This document shows, in pieces, positions 52,735-61,643 of a stretch of DNA of 64,000 nt. The DNA is from Pseudobutyrivibrio sp. Its GTDB lineage: Bacteria > Bacillota > Clostridia > Lachnospirales > Lachnospiraceae. The stretch lies in the NCBI GenBank assembly GCA_024697025.1, contig JAILGH010000022.1, forward strand, positions 1 through 64,000, in the 5' to 3' direction. The first letter of the stretch is position 1, and every line of letters begins with the position of its first letter. The translations under genes and the position numbers were made by a program. The notes under the pieces are model-generated. The model was not told the DNA's origin and searched no databases. It saw only the letters and a program-made list of their open reading frames with translations.

Positions 52735-53344
52735 GTTACTATTCGCAGTTATTCTTTAATTCTCTAGGGGGCGACTCCTGCCACGTAGTTATAGGTGAAT
52801 TAGAACAGAATAATAGATTCTCTTGTTGCTGCAAATGTAGCTTTAAGTGGGTGTCCTTTCATTGATTTTGCACTTTGAAGCTACTGTATGTACGGATCAG
52901 ACACTTTAAGATTACATAATTCCCCTATAAGGTATATGGACCCTAGTTGCCTTCATGTTACATTCATCAAGTGTAATTAAGAAAATGAGTTTTGGAGATA
53001 TGGGCACCAGTCAAGATTCACATCCATGTTCAACTTTCCTTGACCTCGCCGTCCTTGGCTCGGTCTGCCCATATCTTTCAAAACTCATTTTCTATTCCAC
53101 TAGATTCATTCCACAAATCAGGCAACTAGGGTCCATACACCTTTATAGGGGAATCTACTTTATATAGAGTGTGTCTGATCCATACATACTGTAGCGAAAG
53201 AAGTGCAAATAATTGAAAGAACACCCACAATAAAGAAAGCTACATGCAGCAACTATAGAGAATCATTATTCTGTGATTGAACCTATAACTACGTGGCAGG
53301 AGTCTCCCCAAGAAAATTAAATCTAAAAGACTGCGAATAGTAAC
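52735..53344. other. 610-nt imperfect palindrome, possible structured RNA
   Basis: The whole gap between the GGDEF-EAL gene and the TetM-like gene is a giant inverted repeat with arms 52735-53005 and 53067-53344. Uninterrupted complementary blocks include 15 bp (52735-52749 with 53330-53344), 24 bp (52773-52796 with 53281-53304), 11 bp (52894-52904 with 53171-53181), 12 bp (52919-52930 with 53143-53154), 18 bp (52935-52952 with 53120-53137) and 15 plus 10 bp next to the centre. The 61-nt centre can form smaller hairpins. No open frame of note is inside. It may be a structured RNA, a fold-back mobile element or a long-decayed inverted duplication. Confidence 0.8.
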
Positions 53345-53358
53345 AGAGGCACTTTCAA

Positions 53359-55923
53359 CTATTTAATATCATAGGCTTCTCGAAGCTCTATGGCTTTGCG
53401 CTCTACTTCAGCAATAAACTCTCTAGAAGATAGCAGCTTAGCGCCAGCGCCTCTAATGATAACCTGCTCCATTCCATCAGATGTGACAACCGTTATATCG
53501 TATTTCTTGCCGTGCTCGTGAGTGAAGCGCTCTATATAGGCATCTGCCGTCTGGGCTTCCGCAGTAAACACCTGATGGATGTTGAGATAATCTGAGGCAG
53601 TCACCTCATGCCTCTTCACCTTGTAGGCATCAAAAACCGCAATTACGTTATAGTCTGTCATAGCCTTGTAGTTGCTTAATATATCAAGAAGCTTTCCACG
53701 GGCTCCATCTAGATTTATATCCAACACTTCCTTAAGCTCGGGCCAAGCATAGATAAGGTTGTAGCCATCTACCAAGAGGTATTTATCCCTAGGCTTGATT
53801 TCCTTAGGTGCCTTATAGACATAGTCAGAATCCACTCTTCTTACATGGCTACCATCGCCGTAATGCCAACCCTTTTTAGGGTTTTTCCCATGGTTGCTAT
53901 GGGTTGCGCTATACAATATTTTATCTATCTCATCTGGGTCCAACCACTCATCAACATCATGGTTCATTCGCTTGCCTGCTGGAATCTCTAGGTCATCATC
54001 CACAGTCTTATCCTTTAGGCAAGGCACATGGCATCGCTCCTTTACCTGCTGCCAAGGCACAATTTCCGCAGAGCCATGACTACAAAATACCGATGCAGCT
54101 GGATTGTCAACGTTGCTATCCGGATTATAACCTGAAGCTTCAATCACCTCCTCAGGGTTGTGACATTCATCGTATCCGTCATAAACCAATGAGATTCTGC
54201 CCTCGCCCTTTGAAAAGGTTGCAAGCTCCACCTGATAATTCCTAATGGTGGCTGCTGGTGCACGACCAGTTATTGTTGATACTCCATTTTCCTCTGTTGG
54301 TGCCTCAAAGCTTCCCTTAAGATTTTGGATATCAGTCATAACACGACCTATCTGACCTGATGGCACCGTAATTACGAATCTAAAATAAGGCTCCAAAATC
54401 TTGGTACCAACCTCCATAAGTCCCTGTCGAATTGCTCTATAAGAGGCCTCTCTAAAGTCACCACCCTCTGTATGCTTAATGTGAGCCCGTCCTCCTACAA
54501 TAGTGTATTTAACATCTGTTAACGGTGCTCCAATTGCAACTCCTAGATGCTCCTTCTCCAAAATATGGGTTGTGATAAGCCTTTGCCAGTTAAGAGCCAG
54601 TTCGTCTGTGGAAACATCTGTATCCACTACAATTCCACTGCCACTTTCAAGAGGCTCCATCAAAATATGGGCCTCCGCATAATGACGAAGTGGTTCAAAA
54701 TGACCTACCCCCTCAACCGCATTTGCGATAGTCTCCTTATATAAAACACCGCACTCCTGAAACTCAACCTTTAGACCAAGCTCCTTTTCAATTCGTGCAG
54801 TTAAAATCTCTGTCTGTACCTGCCCCATAAGATTTAACTTAATCTGATCTAAAGCAGAATCCCAAGTAACCTTTAGTGAAGGGTCCTCTTCATTTAAAGC
54901 CATAAGCTTTGGAAATGCCACCCTAGGAACAGTATCATCCAAAAAACAAATCTGATACTGAAGGACAGGTGTAAGTGTAAGCTCAGGCCTGTCATCTTCC
55001 ACTCCAAGGCCCTGGCCCACGTATGTTTCCTTTGGTCCAACCAAGGCAACTAGCTGTGATACCCCTGCCTCATCAACCTGCTGGTACTTAAGGCCAGAAT
55101 AAATACGAATCTGGTCCACCTTTTCCCCATTAGGCAATACCTGCTTAACCTTGATTTTGCCTGATGTAAGCTTTACAAAAGTAAGCCTTGTGTCTCTTCC
55201 AAGACTTTCAATCTTATAAACTCGCCCGCCAAAAGGCTCCTCTGATAATCCTTGAAGGCTATTAGCCATCTCTTTTTCCAGTGCCGCTATCAGCTTAAGC
55301 AAATCATCTACGCCCTGATTCTTAAGAGCAGAGCCTGATAGAATCGGAAAAATCTTTCTATCTAAAATAAGCTGATTAACAGTAGCAAAAGAAAGCTTGC
55401 CTTCCTCTAAGTATTCATCCATGGCGCATTCGTCCTCAGATGCAATGGCCTCAGCATCATCGTAAAACACACAGTTATCTGCAAGCTCAGCTTTAATACC
55501 AGCTAACAACTCCTCTCTATCGCAATCTGGCATATCCATTTTGTTAATAAAAATAATTGTAGGAATATTGAATTTTTCTAAGAGAGAAAAAAGAGTCTTG
55601 GTATGAGGCTGAACTCCTGCCGTACCACTGATTAAAAGAATTGCTCCATCTAAGGCCCAAAGAGCGCGCTCAGTTTCCGCAGCAAAATCCACATGCCCCG
55701 GAGTATCAAGCAATGTAATCATAGAGCCATCATAATCAAACACAGCTTGCTTAGAATATATGGTGATTCCTCTAGTCTTTTCCTGGGAATCTGTATCTAA
55801 AAAAGCGTCACCATGGTCAACACGACCAATGGACGCTATTTTACCCCCGTTATATAAAATTGCTTCCGATAATGTAGTTTTGCCCGCATCTACGTGGGCC
55901 ATTATTCCCCAAGTTGAATTCAT
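53359..55923 (-). CDS. TetM-like translation GTPase fused to NYN nuclease
   Basis: An 854-residue fusion. The first 640 residues have the EF-G/TetM order: G domain with AHVDAGKTTLSEA, DTPGHVDFAAE, INKMDMP and SGSALKNQ, then domains II-V (IVPWQ and the IV-V region with TVPSGQIGRVMTDIQNLKGSF). After a charged linker, residues about 705-850 are a YacP/Rae1-type NYN domain: LLVDGYNLIYAW, VFDAYKV, TADAYIERF and TSDGMEQ supply the metal-binding aspartates. The TetM part binds the ribosome A site and Rae1 cleaves mRNA there, so ribosome-linked RNA cleavage is a natural guess. ATG 55923 has AAAGG 9 bases upstream. Third gene after argS and rsmF. Confidence 0.93.
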   Translation of the reverse strand: MNSTWGIMAHVDAGKTTLSEAILYNGGKIASIGRVDHGDAFLDTDSQEKTRGITIYSKQAVFDYDGSMITLLDTPGHVDFAAETERALWALDGAILLISGTAGVQPHTKTLFSLLEKFNIPTIIFINKMDMPDCDREELLAGIKAELADNCVFYDDAEAIASEDECAMDEYLEEGKLSFATVNQLILDRKIFPILSGSALKNQGVDDLLKLIAALEKEMANSLQGLSEEPFGGRVYKIESLGRDTRLTFVKLTSGKIKVKQVLPNGEKVDQIRIYSGLKYQQVDEAGVSQLVALVGPKETYVGQGLGVEDDRPELTLTPVLQYQICFLDDTVPRVAFPKLMALNEEDPSLKVTWDSALDQIKLNLMGQVQTEILTARIEKELGLKVEFQECGVLYKETIANAVEGVGHFEPLRHYAEAHILMEPLESGSGIVVDTDVSTDELALNWQRLITTHILEKEHLGVAIGAPLTDVKYTIVGGRAHIKHTEGGDFREASYRAIRQGLMEVGTKILEPYFRFVITVPSGQIGRVMTDIQNLKGSFEAPTEENGVSTITGRAPAATIRNYQVELATFSKGEGRISLVYDGYDECHNPEEVIEASGYNPDSNVDNPAASVFCSHGSAEIVPWQQVKERCHVPCLKDKTVDDDLEIPAGKRMNHDVDEWLDPDEIDKILYSATHSNHGKNPKKGWHYGDGSHVRRVDSDYVYKAPKEIKPRDKYLLVDGYNLIYAWPELKEVLDINLDGARGKLLDILSNYKAMTDYNVIAVFDAYKVKRHEVTASDYLNIHQVFTAEAQTADAYIERFTHEHGKKYDITVVTSDGMEQVIIRGAGAKLLSSREFIAEVERKAIELREAYDIK

Positions 55924-55980
55924 CAATACTAACCTTTCACAAGCTATATTTTACTGACCATCAAACGTAGCCATAATAAT

Positions 55981-57300
55981 TTACATAAGTCTAAGTCCCT
56001 TTGGATAGTGATTCTTGATTTGTCCCTTAACAGCCTTTCCCCATCCAACTGAATAACCATCTACAGTAATCAAAGTCCATCCATCTTTAACATCACCATA
56101 GAGTGACTGCCCTCGAAGGAAATTCTGTATTTCTGCAGAGTCTTTACTTAAATTAAATGTATTTTTAACTTCATCGCTCTTTAGGGCTAAAGCTAATGCA
56201 TGACTAGGTTCAAAACGATTTTTCTTAAGGGTACCAAGGAACAATCCTCCTCTTAAGACATGAAGTTTTGAGAAGTCAGGACAACCTTTTGGAAGATGAT
56301 ACAACAAATCCCCCAGCAATAACAGATTGTCTTTGATAGGCTCATTTAGCGCCTCTTTTGCAAATATTAAATAATCATTTAATATTTTATCGTTAATCTT
56401 TTTAAGGGAAATCTCATCTCTAATGACTCTGCATGCCTGGCCTCGACCATCGTCTGCCTTCTCTAAAAGAGCTGCGTAATGTCCCTCTCCCTTAACCTGA
56501 TGTGGCCAGAGTCTACATTCTTTAATAAGACTCATATCTGGATGACGACTAATAAAGTCAGCAACAGCCTCCTCGTCCTCAAGCTTAGCAAAGGTACAGG
56601 TGCTGTAGCACAATCTACCACCTGGCACTAGCATCTCATAGGCTCTATCTAAAATCTCTGCCTGACGGTTGGCGCACATTTCTACCGATTCAAGTGACCA
56701 CTCCTGACAGGCATCATGATTTTTTCTAAACATACCCTCACCTGAGCAAGGTGCATCAACCATTATCTTGTCAAAGTACTCTATGAAATTCTCTGCCAAC
56801 TTGTCTGGATACTCAGAGGTTACAATGGCATTTCTAATGCCAAGCCTTTCTATATTCTCAGAGAGAATCTTAGCTCTGTTTTTCATTGGCTCGTTGGAAA
56901 CCAGTATACCCTCACCCTGTAGGTATCCGGCTATTTGGGTTGATTTGCCCCCAGGGGCTGCGCATAAATCAAGACAATAATCTCCAGGTTCAGGTGAAAG
57001 CATCTCCACTGGAAGCTGTGCAGATGCATCCTGAATGTAGAAAACACCTGCCTGATGGTATGGATGTAATCCAGGCCTTGATTCATCATCGTAATAGTAG
57101 CCATTTGGACTCCACTCCACCTGCTCCTTAATAATCCCTGCCATTGCTGTGGCAGCTGCCTTATCAGCCTTAATAGGATTGAATCTAAGGGCTGATATCT
57201 TGTTCTCGTCGTAAGAACGCAAAAACGCATGGAAGTCTGGACCTAAGTCCTGCTCCATGCGATTAACAAAATCAATTGGTAAAAATGAATGTTCAGACAT
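55981..57300 (-). CDS. rsmF: rRNA cytosine-C5 methyltransferase (RsmF/RsmB type)
   Basis: A 439-residue NOL1/NOP2/Sun-family SAM methyltransferase. SAM-binding motif CLDLCAAPGGKSTQIAG, then MVDAPCSGEGMFRK and the catalytic Cys in YSTCTFAKLEDEEA. The C-terminal part (about 290-439) is the RNA-binding region of RsmF-type enzymes (WTLITVDGYSVGWGKAVKGQIKNHYPKGLR). It probably methylates 16S rRNA; the exact cytosine cannot be read from sequence. Its ATG overlaps the argS stop by one base. Confidence 0.9.
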   Translation of the reverse strand: MSEHSFLPIDFVNRMEQDLGPDFHAFLRSYDENKISALRFNPIKADKAAATAMAGIIKEQVEWSPNGYYYDDESRPGLHPYHQAGVFYIQDASAQLPVEMLSPEPGDYCLDLCAAPGGKSTQIAGYLQGEGILVSNEPMKNRAKILSENIERLGIRNAIVTSEYPDKLAENFIEYFDKIMVDAPCSGEGMFRKNHDACQEWSLESVEMCANRQAEILDRAYEMLVPGGRLCYSTCTFAKLEDEEAVADFISRHPDMSLIKECRLWPHQVKGEGHYAALLEKADDGRGQACRVIRDEISLKKINDKILNDYLIFAKEALNEPIKDNLLLLGDLLYHLPKGCPDFSKLHVLRGGLFLGTLKKNRFEPSHALALALKSDEVKNTFNLSKDSAEIQNFLRGQSLYGDVKDGWTLITVDGYSVGWGKAVKGQIKNHYPKGLRLM

Positions 57301-59060
57301 TACATACGCTCCGGTGCTTTGAAACCAAGAAGGTCGATTGCCTTTTCAAGAACATCCTTAGTAAGGCATAAAAGCTTCAAGTAGCTAGCCTTAACAGCCT
57401 CGTCCTCCTCAGCCAAAATCTTTGTATCATGATAAAACTTGTTGAATGCATTTGCCAAATCATAGATATAAGCACAAATCTTGTGAGGAGCCATATCCTC
57501 ATATGCACTATTTAAAGCTGCCATAAACTTAGTAAGCTCAAGCTGGAGACCTCTTTCAGACTCTGAGTGAGCTGGAAGAATAGCACCATCAGATGTGCTA
57601 ACTCCTGCCTTAGCAAGAATTGACTTACATCTAACTATTGTATAAAGGATGTATGGGCCTGTGTTACCCTCAGATGAAGTAAATCTATCGATATCAAAGA
57701 TGTAATCCTTTGATGCCTGATTTGAGAGGTCACCATACTTAACTGCTGAAAGACCAACTATCTTAGCAGTGTTATCTGCATCCTCATCATTCATTGTACC
57801 ATTCTCTTTAATCTTCTCAAGCATCTTCTCTTCTACTTCTGAAAGGAGATACTCAAGTCTCATAACGCCACCCTGACGTGTCTTAAATGGCTTGCCATCC
57901 TTGCCGTTCATAGTACCAAATCCTACGAAGTAAAGGTTAGTGCTTTCTGGAACGATGCCTGTCTTCTTGGCGCATCTAAACACCTGTGTAAAGTAAAGCT
58001 CCTGACGCTTGTCTACTACATAGACAATGGAATCTGGATTGTAATCCTTCATTCTCCAAACCATAGTAGCAAGATCTGTTGTATTGTAAAGAGATGCACC
58101 GTCTGACTTAAGAATCATACAAGGTGGAACCTCTTTTGTATCGGTATCCTCTTTAACGTCTACTACAAGAGCCCCCTCAGAGATATAAGCAAAGCCATCA
58201 TCCTTCATCTTCTGAACCATATCTGGAATATAAGGCTGAGCATCGCTTTCACCCTTCCAAAGGTCAAAAGTAACATCAAGCTTCTCATAGTTTCTCTTAA
58301 GGTCAGAAACTGACACATTAAGGATGTGTGAAAGAAGTGCCTGATAACCCTTGCGACCATGCTGAAGTTCGTATGTAGCTGTCATAGCAGCCTCCTTATA
58401 AGCCTCATCCTCTTTGGATTTGCCTGATGCACAAGGATAAATCTCCTCAAGCTCTGAAATAGTAAATGGAGCCTCTGTTGGGTATTCTCCATCATAATTC
58501 TCATCAAAATATACAAGCTCTGGCTTGCGAAGCTTAAGCTCTGTGATAATAAGTCCCATCTGAAGACCCCAGTCTCCAAGATGCACATCACCGATAACCT
58601 CGTCGCCCATGAATCGAGCTGTACGCTTGATTGACTCACCGATAATAGCAGAACGAAGGTGGCCAACGTGAAGTGGCTTAGCAACGTTTGGTCCGCCGTA
58701 ATCAATCATAATCTTCTTAGGTGAAGCTACCTTATCCACTCCAAAACGCTCTGTGTCATCAGCCATACCAGAAACGAAACTTGCAATAAACTCATCTGAA
58801 AGATTGATATTTATAAATCCAGGAGGACATGCCTCGCACTTTGAAAACATGGCATTGCCAGCAAGCTTTTCTACCACCTCGTTTGCAATGGCAATAGGTG
58901 CCTTCTTGTATTCCTTTGCTGCAGCCATAGCCCCATTACACTGGAACTGGCAAAGGTCTGGTCTGTTAGAAAGGCTAACCATACCATATTTCTCATCGTA
59001 ATCGCATGCTTTGAAGCCCTCTACAACCACTTCCTTAATCTGCTGAAGAATCTCTTTCAT
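57300..59060 (-). CDS. argS: arginyl-tRNA synthetase
   Basis: A 586-residue class I tRNA synthetase. The N-terminal Arg-specific domain is followed by the HIGH-type motif in GGPNVAKPLHVGHLRSA, the KMSK-equivalent region FKTRQGGVMRLEYLL and the DALR anticodon-binding domain near the C-terminus (SAYEDMAPHKICAYIYDLANAF). It charges tRNA-Arg. It heads a translation-related operon with rsmF and the TetM-NYN gene. Promoter at 59128-59156. Confidence 0.97.
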   Translation of the reverse strand: MKEILQQIKEVVVEGFKACDYDEKYGMVSLSNRPDLCQFQCNGAMAAAKEYKKAPIAIANEVVEKLAGNAMFSKCEACPPGFININLSDEFIASFVSGMADDTERFGVDKVASPKKIMIDYGGPNVAKPLHVGHLRSAIIGESIKRTARFMGDEVIGDVHLGDWGLQMGLIITELKLRKPELVYFDENYDGEYPTEAPFTISELEEIYPCASGKSKEDEAYKEAAMTATYELQHGRKGYQALLSHILNVSVSDLKRNYEKLDVTFDLWKGESDAQPYIPDMVQKMKDDGFAYISEGALVVDVKEDTDTKEVPPCMILKSDGASLYNTTDLATMVWRMKDYNPDSIVYVVDKRQELYFTQVFRCAKKTGIVPESTNLYFVGFGTMNGKDGKPFKTRQGGVMRLEYLLSEVEEKMLEKIKENGTMNDEDADNTAKIVGLSAVKYGDLSNQASKDYIFDIDRFTSSEGNTGPYILYTIVRCKSILAKAGVSTSDGAILPAHSESERGLQLELTKFMAALNSAYEDMAPHKICAYIYDLANAFNKFYHDTKILAEEDEAVKASYLKLLCLTKDVLEKAIDLLGFKAPERM

Positions 59061-59127
59061 ATTGTCCTCCGTCTAATCATATATAATAATGAAATAATCA
59101 AAGTGTCTATACGACCTACGAAGTGGA

Positions 59128-59156
59128 ATTATACCATAAAATACTGTTGCCTACAA
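59128..59156 (-). promoter_or_regulatory. argS operon promoter
   Basis: TTGTAG (59156-59151), a 17-base spacer ending TATGG, and TATAAT (59133-59128) on the minus strand, with a TGG extension next to the -10. It lies about 68 bases before the argS start; no T-box leader was recognised in the short leader. Confidence 0.75.
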
Positions 59157-59189
59157 TTGTTCTATTATCATTTAACACGTAAAGCAAAT

Positions 59190-60044
59190 TTATAATATTG
59201 TAATCTGTTTTACAGGGCTATCTTCCGTTTTTACTATTTCATCCATCGCTTGTGTGTTGGTTATAATATATTTAGACTTAATTATATTTTTCAATTCACC
59301 ATATGGAATTATAAAATCAAACTCGCCACCTTGACCATGTGGCGCCAAATCGTATTCGTTAAAAATTATATTAAGCCCATTGTCATTAATCGTCCATGTG
59401 ATTTTGTCATCACTAATCATTTCTTCAAATAATTCTGTTGCTTGTTTAATATCGCTACTTTTATAGTTTTCACCATTATTGCAATTATAGTAATTCCAGT
59501 ATTCAAATTCTGGATTTATCTCATAAATTTTTTCAGCTATTATTTTTGCCAATCGTGTTTTGTTATTTACAATATCTGATAGTTTGATAATTTTCCCATC
59601 GTTAGGATTATAGACAGACGCATAGGTAAAATAATAACCATGCGGACCACCTAAATCATATGATAAATCATACTTTACAATAAATAACTGTTCGTCAAAT
59701 CTAGATATACTTGCTTCTATACAGTAGTAAATATCACAATCCGAAAGAGAATTATCAGAAAAATCGCCAGGAATATGTTCTTCAAAATCTTCCTTCCAAT
59801 CAATATTGAACTTATCAATGACAGGTTTCAATTTAGGATACTTAGACTGCATCTCTTCAGATAGTTGCATCACGGGATAGCATCCCTTTGCCATCGTCGC
59901 ATCATTATATTTTACCTCAATATTATGATTTTGAATTGTAAGCTTGGGGTTAGATGTCACCGAAGAAACGCGATGATTTCCACATCCTACTAGCAAAAAC
60001 GGAAATACAGATAGAATCATAATTGTCAAAAATCTTTTTATCAT
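59190..60044 (-). CDS. DUF3298-like lipoprotein
   Basis: A 284-residue lipoprotein (signal MIKRFLTIMILSVFPFLLVGC, lipobox LVGC). The C-terminal half has the DUF3298/DUF4163 pattern: YDLSYDLGGPHGYYFTYASVYN, DGKIIKLSDIVNN and FNEYDLAPHGQGGEFDFIIPYGEL. The domain is common in cell-surface and RsiV-like proteins; RsiV relatives bind lysozyme, but that cannot be assumed here. ATG 60044 is used; a TTG at 60056, with GGAGGAG before it, is an equally good start. Paralogue of the gene at 60617. Confidence 0.82.
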   Translation of the reverse strand: MIKRFLTIMILSVFPFLLVGCGNHRVSSVTSNPKLTIQNHNIEVKYNDATMAKGCYPVMQLSEEMQSKYPKLKPVIDKFNIDWKEDFEEHIPGDFSDNSLSDCDIYYCIEASISRFDEQLFIVKYDLSYDLGGPHGYYFTYASVYNPNDGKIIKLSDIVNNKTRLAKIIAEKIYEINPEFEYWNYYNCNNGENYKSSDIKQATELFEEMISDDKITWTINDNGLNIIFNEYDLAPHGQGGEFDFIIPYGELKNIIKSKYIITNTQAMDEIVKTEDSPVKQITIL

Positions 60045-60104
60045 ATATACTTTCAAATCTCCTCCTTTTCTTGTCAACAGTCTTTATTTTTTTTACTTAT
60101 ATCT

Positions 60105-60132
60105 GTTTGTCCTTTGACTAATAAGCTATAAT
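60105..60132 (+). promoter_or_regulatory. promoter of thioesterase gene
   Basis: TTGTCC (60105-60110), a 16-base spacer and TATAAT (60127-60132), 37 bases before the start codon on the plus strand. Confidence 0.7.
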
Positions 60133-60168
60133 CAATATTGAAAACTTATAATGAAAGGAGCATTCTTT

Positions 60169-60546
60169 ATGTTAGAAGTAGGAATGAAGGGACGTGCTGA
60201 GACAGCCGTTACAATCGACAACACAGCAAAAGCTTTTACAAGCGGTGCATTGGAGGTTTTCGCCACCCCTGCCATGATTTCACTTATGGAGGAGACTTGC
60301 TGGAAAATGATTCAGCCAGAGCTTGAAGAAGGTCTTGGCTCCGTAGGCACCAAGGTTAATGTTAGCCATATGGCTCCTAGCTCCATCGGCAAAACCATCG
60401 TTTGTGATGCTACATTAATCGAAATAGACGGTAGGCGTCTGACCTTTGAAGTGGTATGCTCTGACGAAAAAGGAATGGTGGGTATGGGCACCCATGAACG
60501 CTTCATTATAAATAACGATAAATTTATGGCAAAAGCCAACGGATAA
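60169..60546 (+). CDS. FlK-like acyl-CoA thioesterase
   Basis: A 125-residue hot-dog fold protein of the FlK/PaaI-like thioesterase group. The likely catalytic residues match FlK: Thr in VFATPAMISLMEETCW, Glu in the same helix and His in VNVSHMAPSSIG. The C-terminal strands (GRRLTFEVVCSDEKGMVGMGTHERF) complete the fold. It should hydrolyse a short acyl-CoA; FlK acts on fluoroacetyl-CoA, but ordinary relatives have other substrates. ATG 60169 has AAGGAG 8 bases upstream. Confidence 0.88.
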   Translation: MLEVGMKGRAETAVTIDNTAKAFTSGALEVFATPAMISLMEETCWKMIQPELEEGLGSVGTKVNVSHMAPSSIGKTIVCDATLIEIDGRRLTFEVVCSDEKGMVGMGTHERFIINNDKFMAKANG

Positions 60547-60559
60547 ATAATAAATAAAA

Positions 60560-60600
60560 CAGTGACTCGGCGACAGATAAATCTAAGTCGCCTTGCACTG
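60560..60600. terminator. bidirectional terminator
   Basis: CAGTG and CACTG (60560-60564 with 60596-60600) enclose GGCGAC/GTCGCC (60569-60574 with 60587-60592) and an AT-rich loop. It separates the convergent thioesterase and lipoprotein genes; T-rich stretches follow on the plus strand (CTCTTTATTTT) and on the minus strand. Confidence 0.8.
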
Positions 60601-60616
60601 CTCTTTATTTTGTGTC

Positions 60617-61576
60617 CTATTTTTTTATCTTTTCTGTCGAAAGTTCTTTTTCCTTAACTATCTTTGACATGTCTTGTGAATTAGTCATGATATATTGAGG
60701 CTTAACAACTCTGGCTAAGTCATCTCCATCTATTAAGATTTCTGGGTCTCCATCCGCATAGCTTGTTATCTCATAGTCCGAAAAACTAATAAGAAGTCCG
60801 TCACCAGTGATTGACCAGGTAAAGCTATCTTTATCAATTTTATCTTTAAGTCGGTTATCTATTTCATCTGCAAAATCATAGCTTATTTTTTGCTCATCCA
60901 ATTTATCGATAAGTAACTTTACAAACTTGTCCTTATCATTAATTACATCTGACAACTTAACTATTTCACCCGAGTTTGGATCTATGTTAAAATTCTCATA
61001 CCAATGACTAGGATGTGCACCACCTGTAAACGCCTCGTTATAAGTAGAGATTGTAAATAAAACACCATCAGTCCTATCTACAGATGCATATATATCATGG
61101 TTCATATTATAAAAATAATCCTTATCATCATCAGATGCTTCTTCTATTTGACTTAACACATATGAAAAGCTATCATCTACTTCCTTTTTCCACTCATCAT
61201 TTTTTGAATCAATCATGTCTTTTAGTTTAGGGTACTTTGTAGACATTTCATTAGAGAGAGTTATTTCAGGATATTTTCCACTAAAACGCGTATTATCTCC
61301 CTCTTTATTTTCACAAGAATGCTTTGCTATTGTTACCCTAGGATTGGACATATCAGCATCCAAATCCACGTTAGGCTCTATTTCAGGAACCTCTTCTTCA
61401 ACATCCGCCTGAGTGTTTTCTTCACTTACTGGCTCTTCTTTAATGATTTCATCTACGTCTTCAGTTACATTGGCCTCTACTGGCTCTTCAACAGTCTCTT
61501 TTGACTGAGTACCACAACCAATTAATGAAAACGTAAATACGATAGTTAATAATAATCCTAATGTTCTTTTTGCCAT
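60617..61576 (-). CDS. DUF3298-like lipoprotein
   Basis: A 319-residue lipoprotein (lipobox LIGC, Cys21) with a long Glu/Val-rich linker (residues about 25-75). The rest is DUF3298-like: YPEITLSNEMSTKYPKLKDMID, YNEAFTGGAHPSHWYENFNID, GEIVKLSDVINDKDKF and ISFSDYEITSYADGDPEILI. The C-terminus PQYIMTNSQDMSKIVKE corresponds to KYIITNTQAMDEIVKT in the gene at 59190, so the two are duplicates. The insertion of the thioesterase gene between them is on the other strand. Function unknown. Confidence 0.83.
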   Translation of the reverse strand: MAKRTLGLLLTIVFTFSLIGCGTQSKETVEEPVEANVTEDVDEIIKEEPVSEENTQADVEEEVPEIEPNVDLDADMSNPRVTIAKHSCENKEGDNTRFSGKYPEITLSNEMSTKYPKLKDMIDSKNDEWKKEVDDSFSYVLSQIEEASDDDKDYFYNMNHDIYASVDRTDGVLFTISTYNEAFTGGAHPSHWYENFNIDPNSGEIVKLSDVINDKDKFVKLLIDKLDEQKISYDFADEIDNRLKDKIDKDSFTWSITGDGLLISFSDYEITSYADGDPEILIDGDDLARVVKPQYIMTNSQDMSKIVKEKELSTEKIKK

Positions 61577-61643
61577 TATTCTACCCTTTCATATAATTAT
61601 ATTTTATATATAAAGAATGGTATTATTAAATATACCCTAGTCA

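Noticed and set aside
52955-53167. 70-codon open frame on the plus strand
   Set aside because: It spans the centre of the large palindrome, has no ribosome binding site and no recognisable protein features.
53359-55923. Tetracycline resistance gene (tetM/tetW type)
   Set aside because: The GTPase half is TetM-like, but the NYN fusion and the housekeeping operon argue for a cellular factor; resistance cannot be claimed from sequence.
59061-59189. T-box leader before argS
   Set aside because: The leader is only about 70 bases after the promoter and lacks a T-box sequence and terminator.
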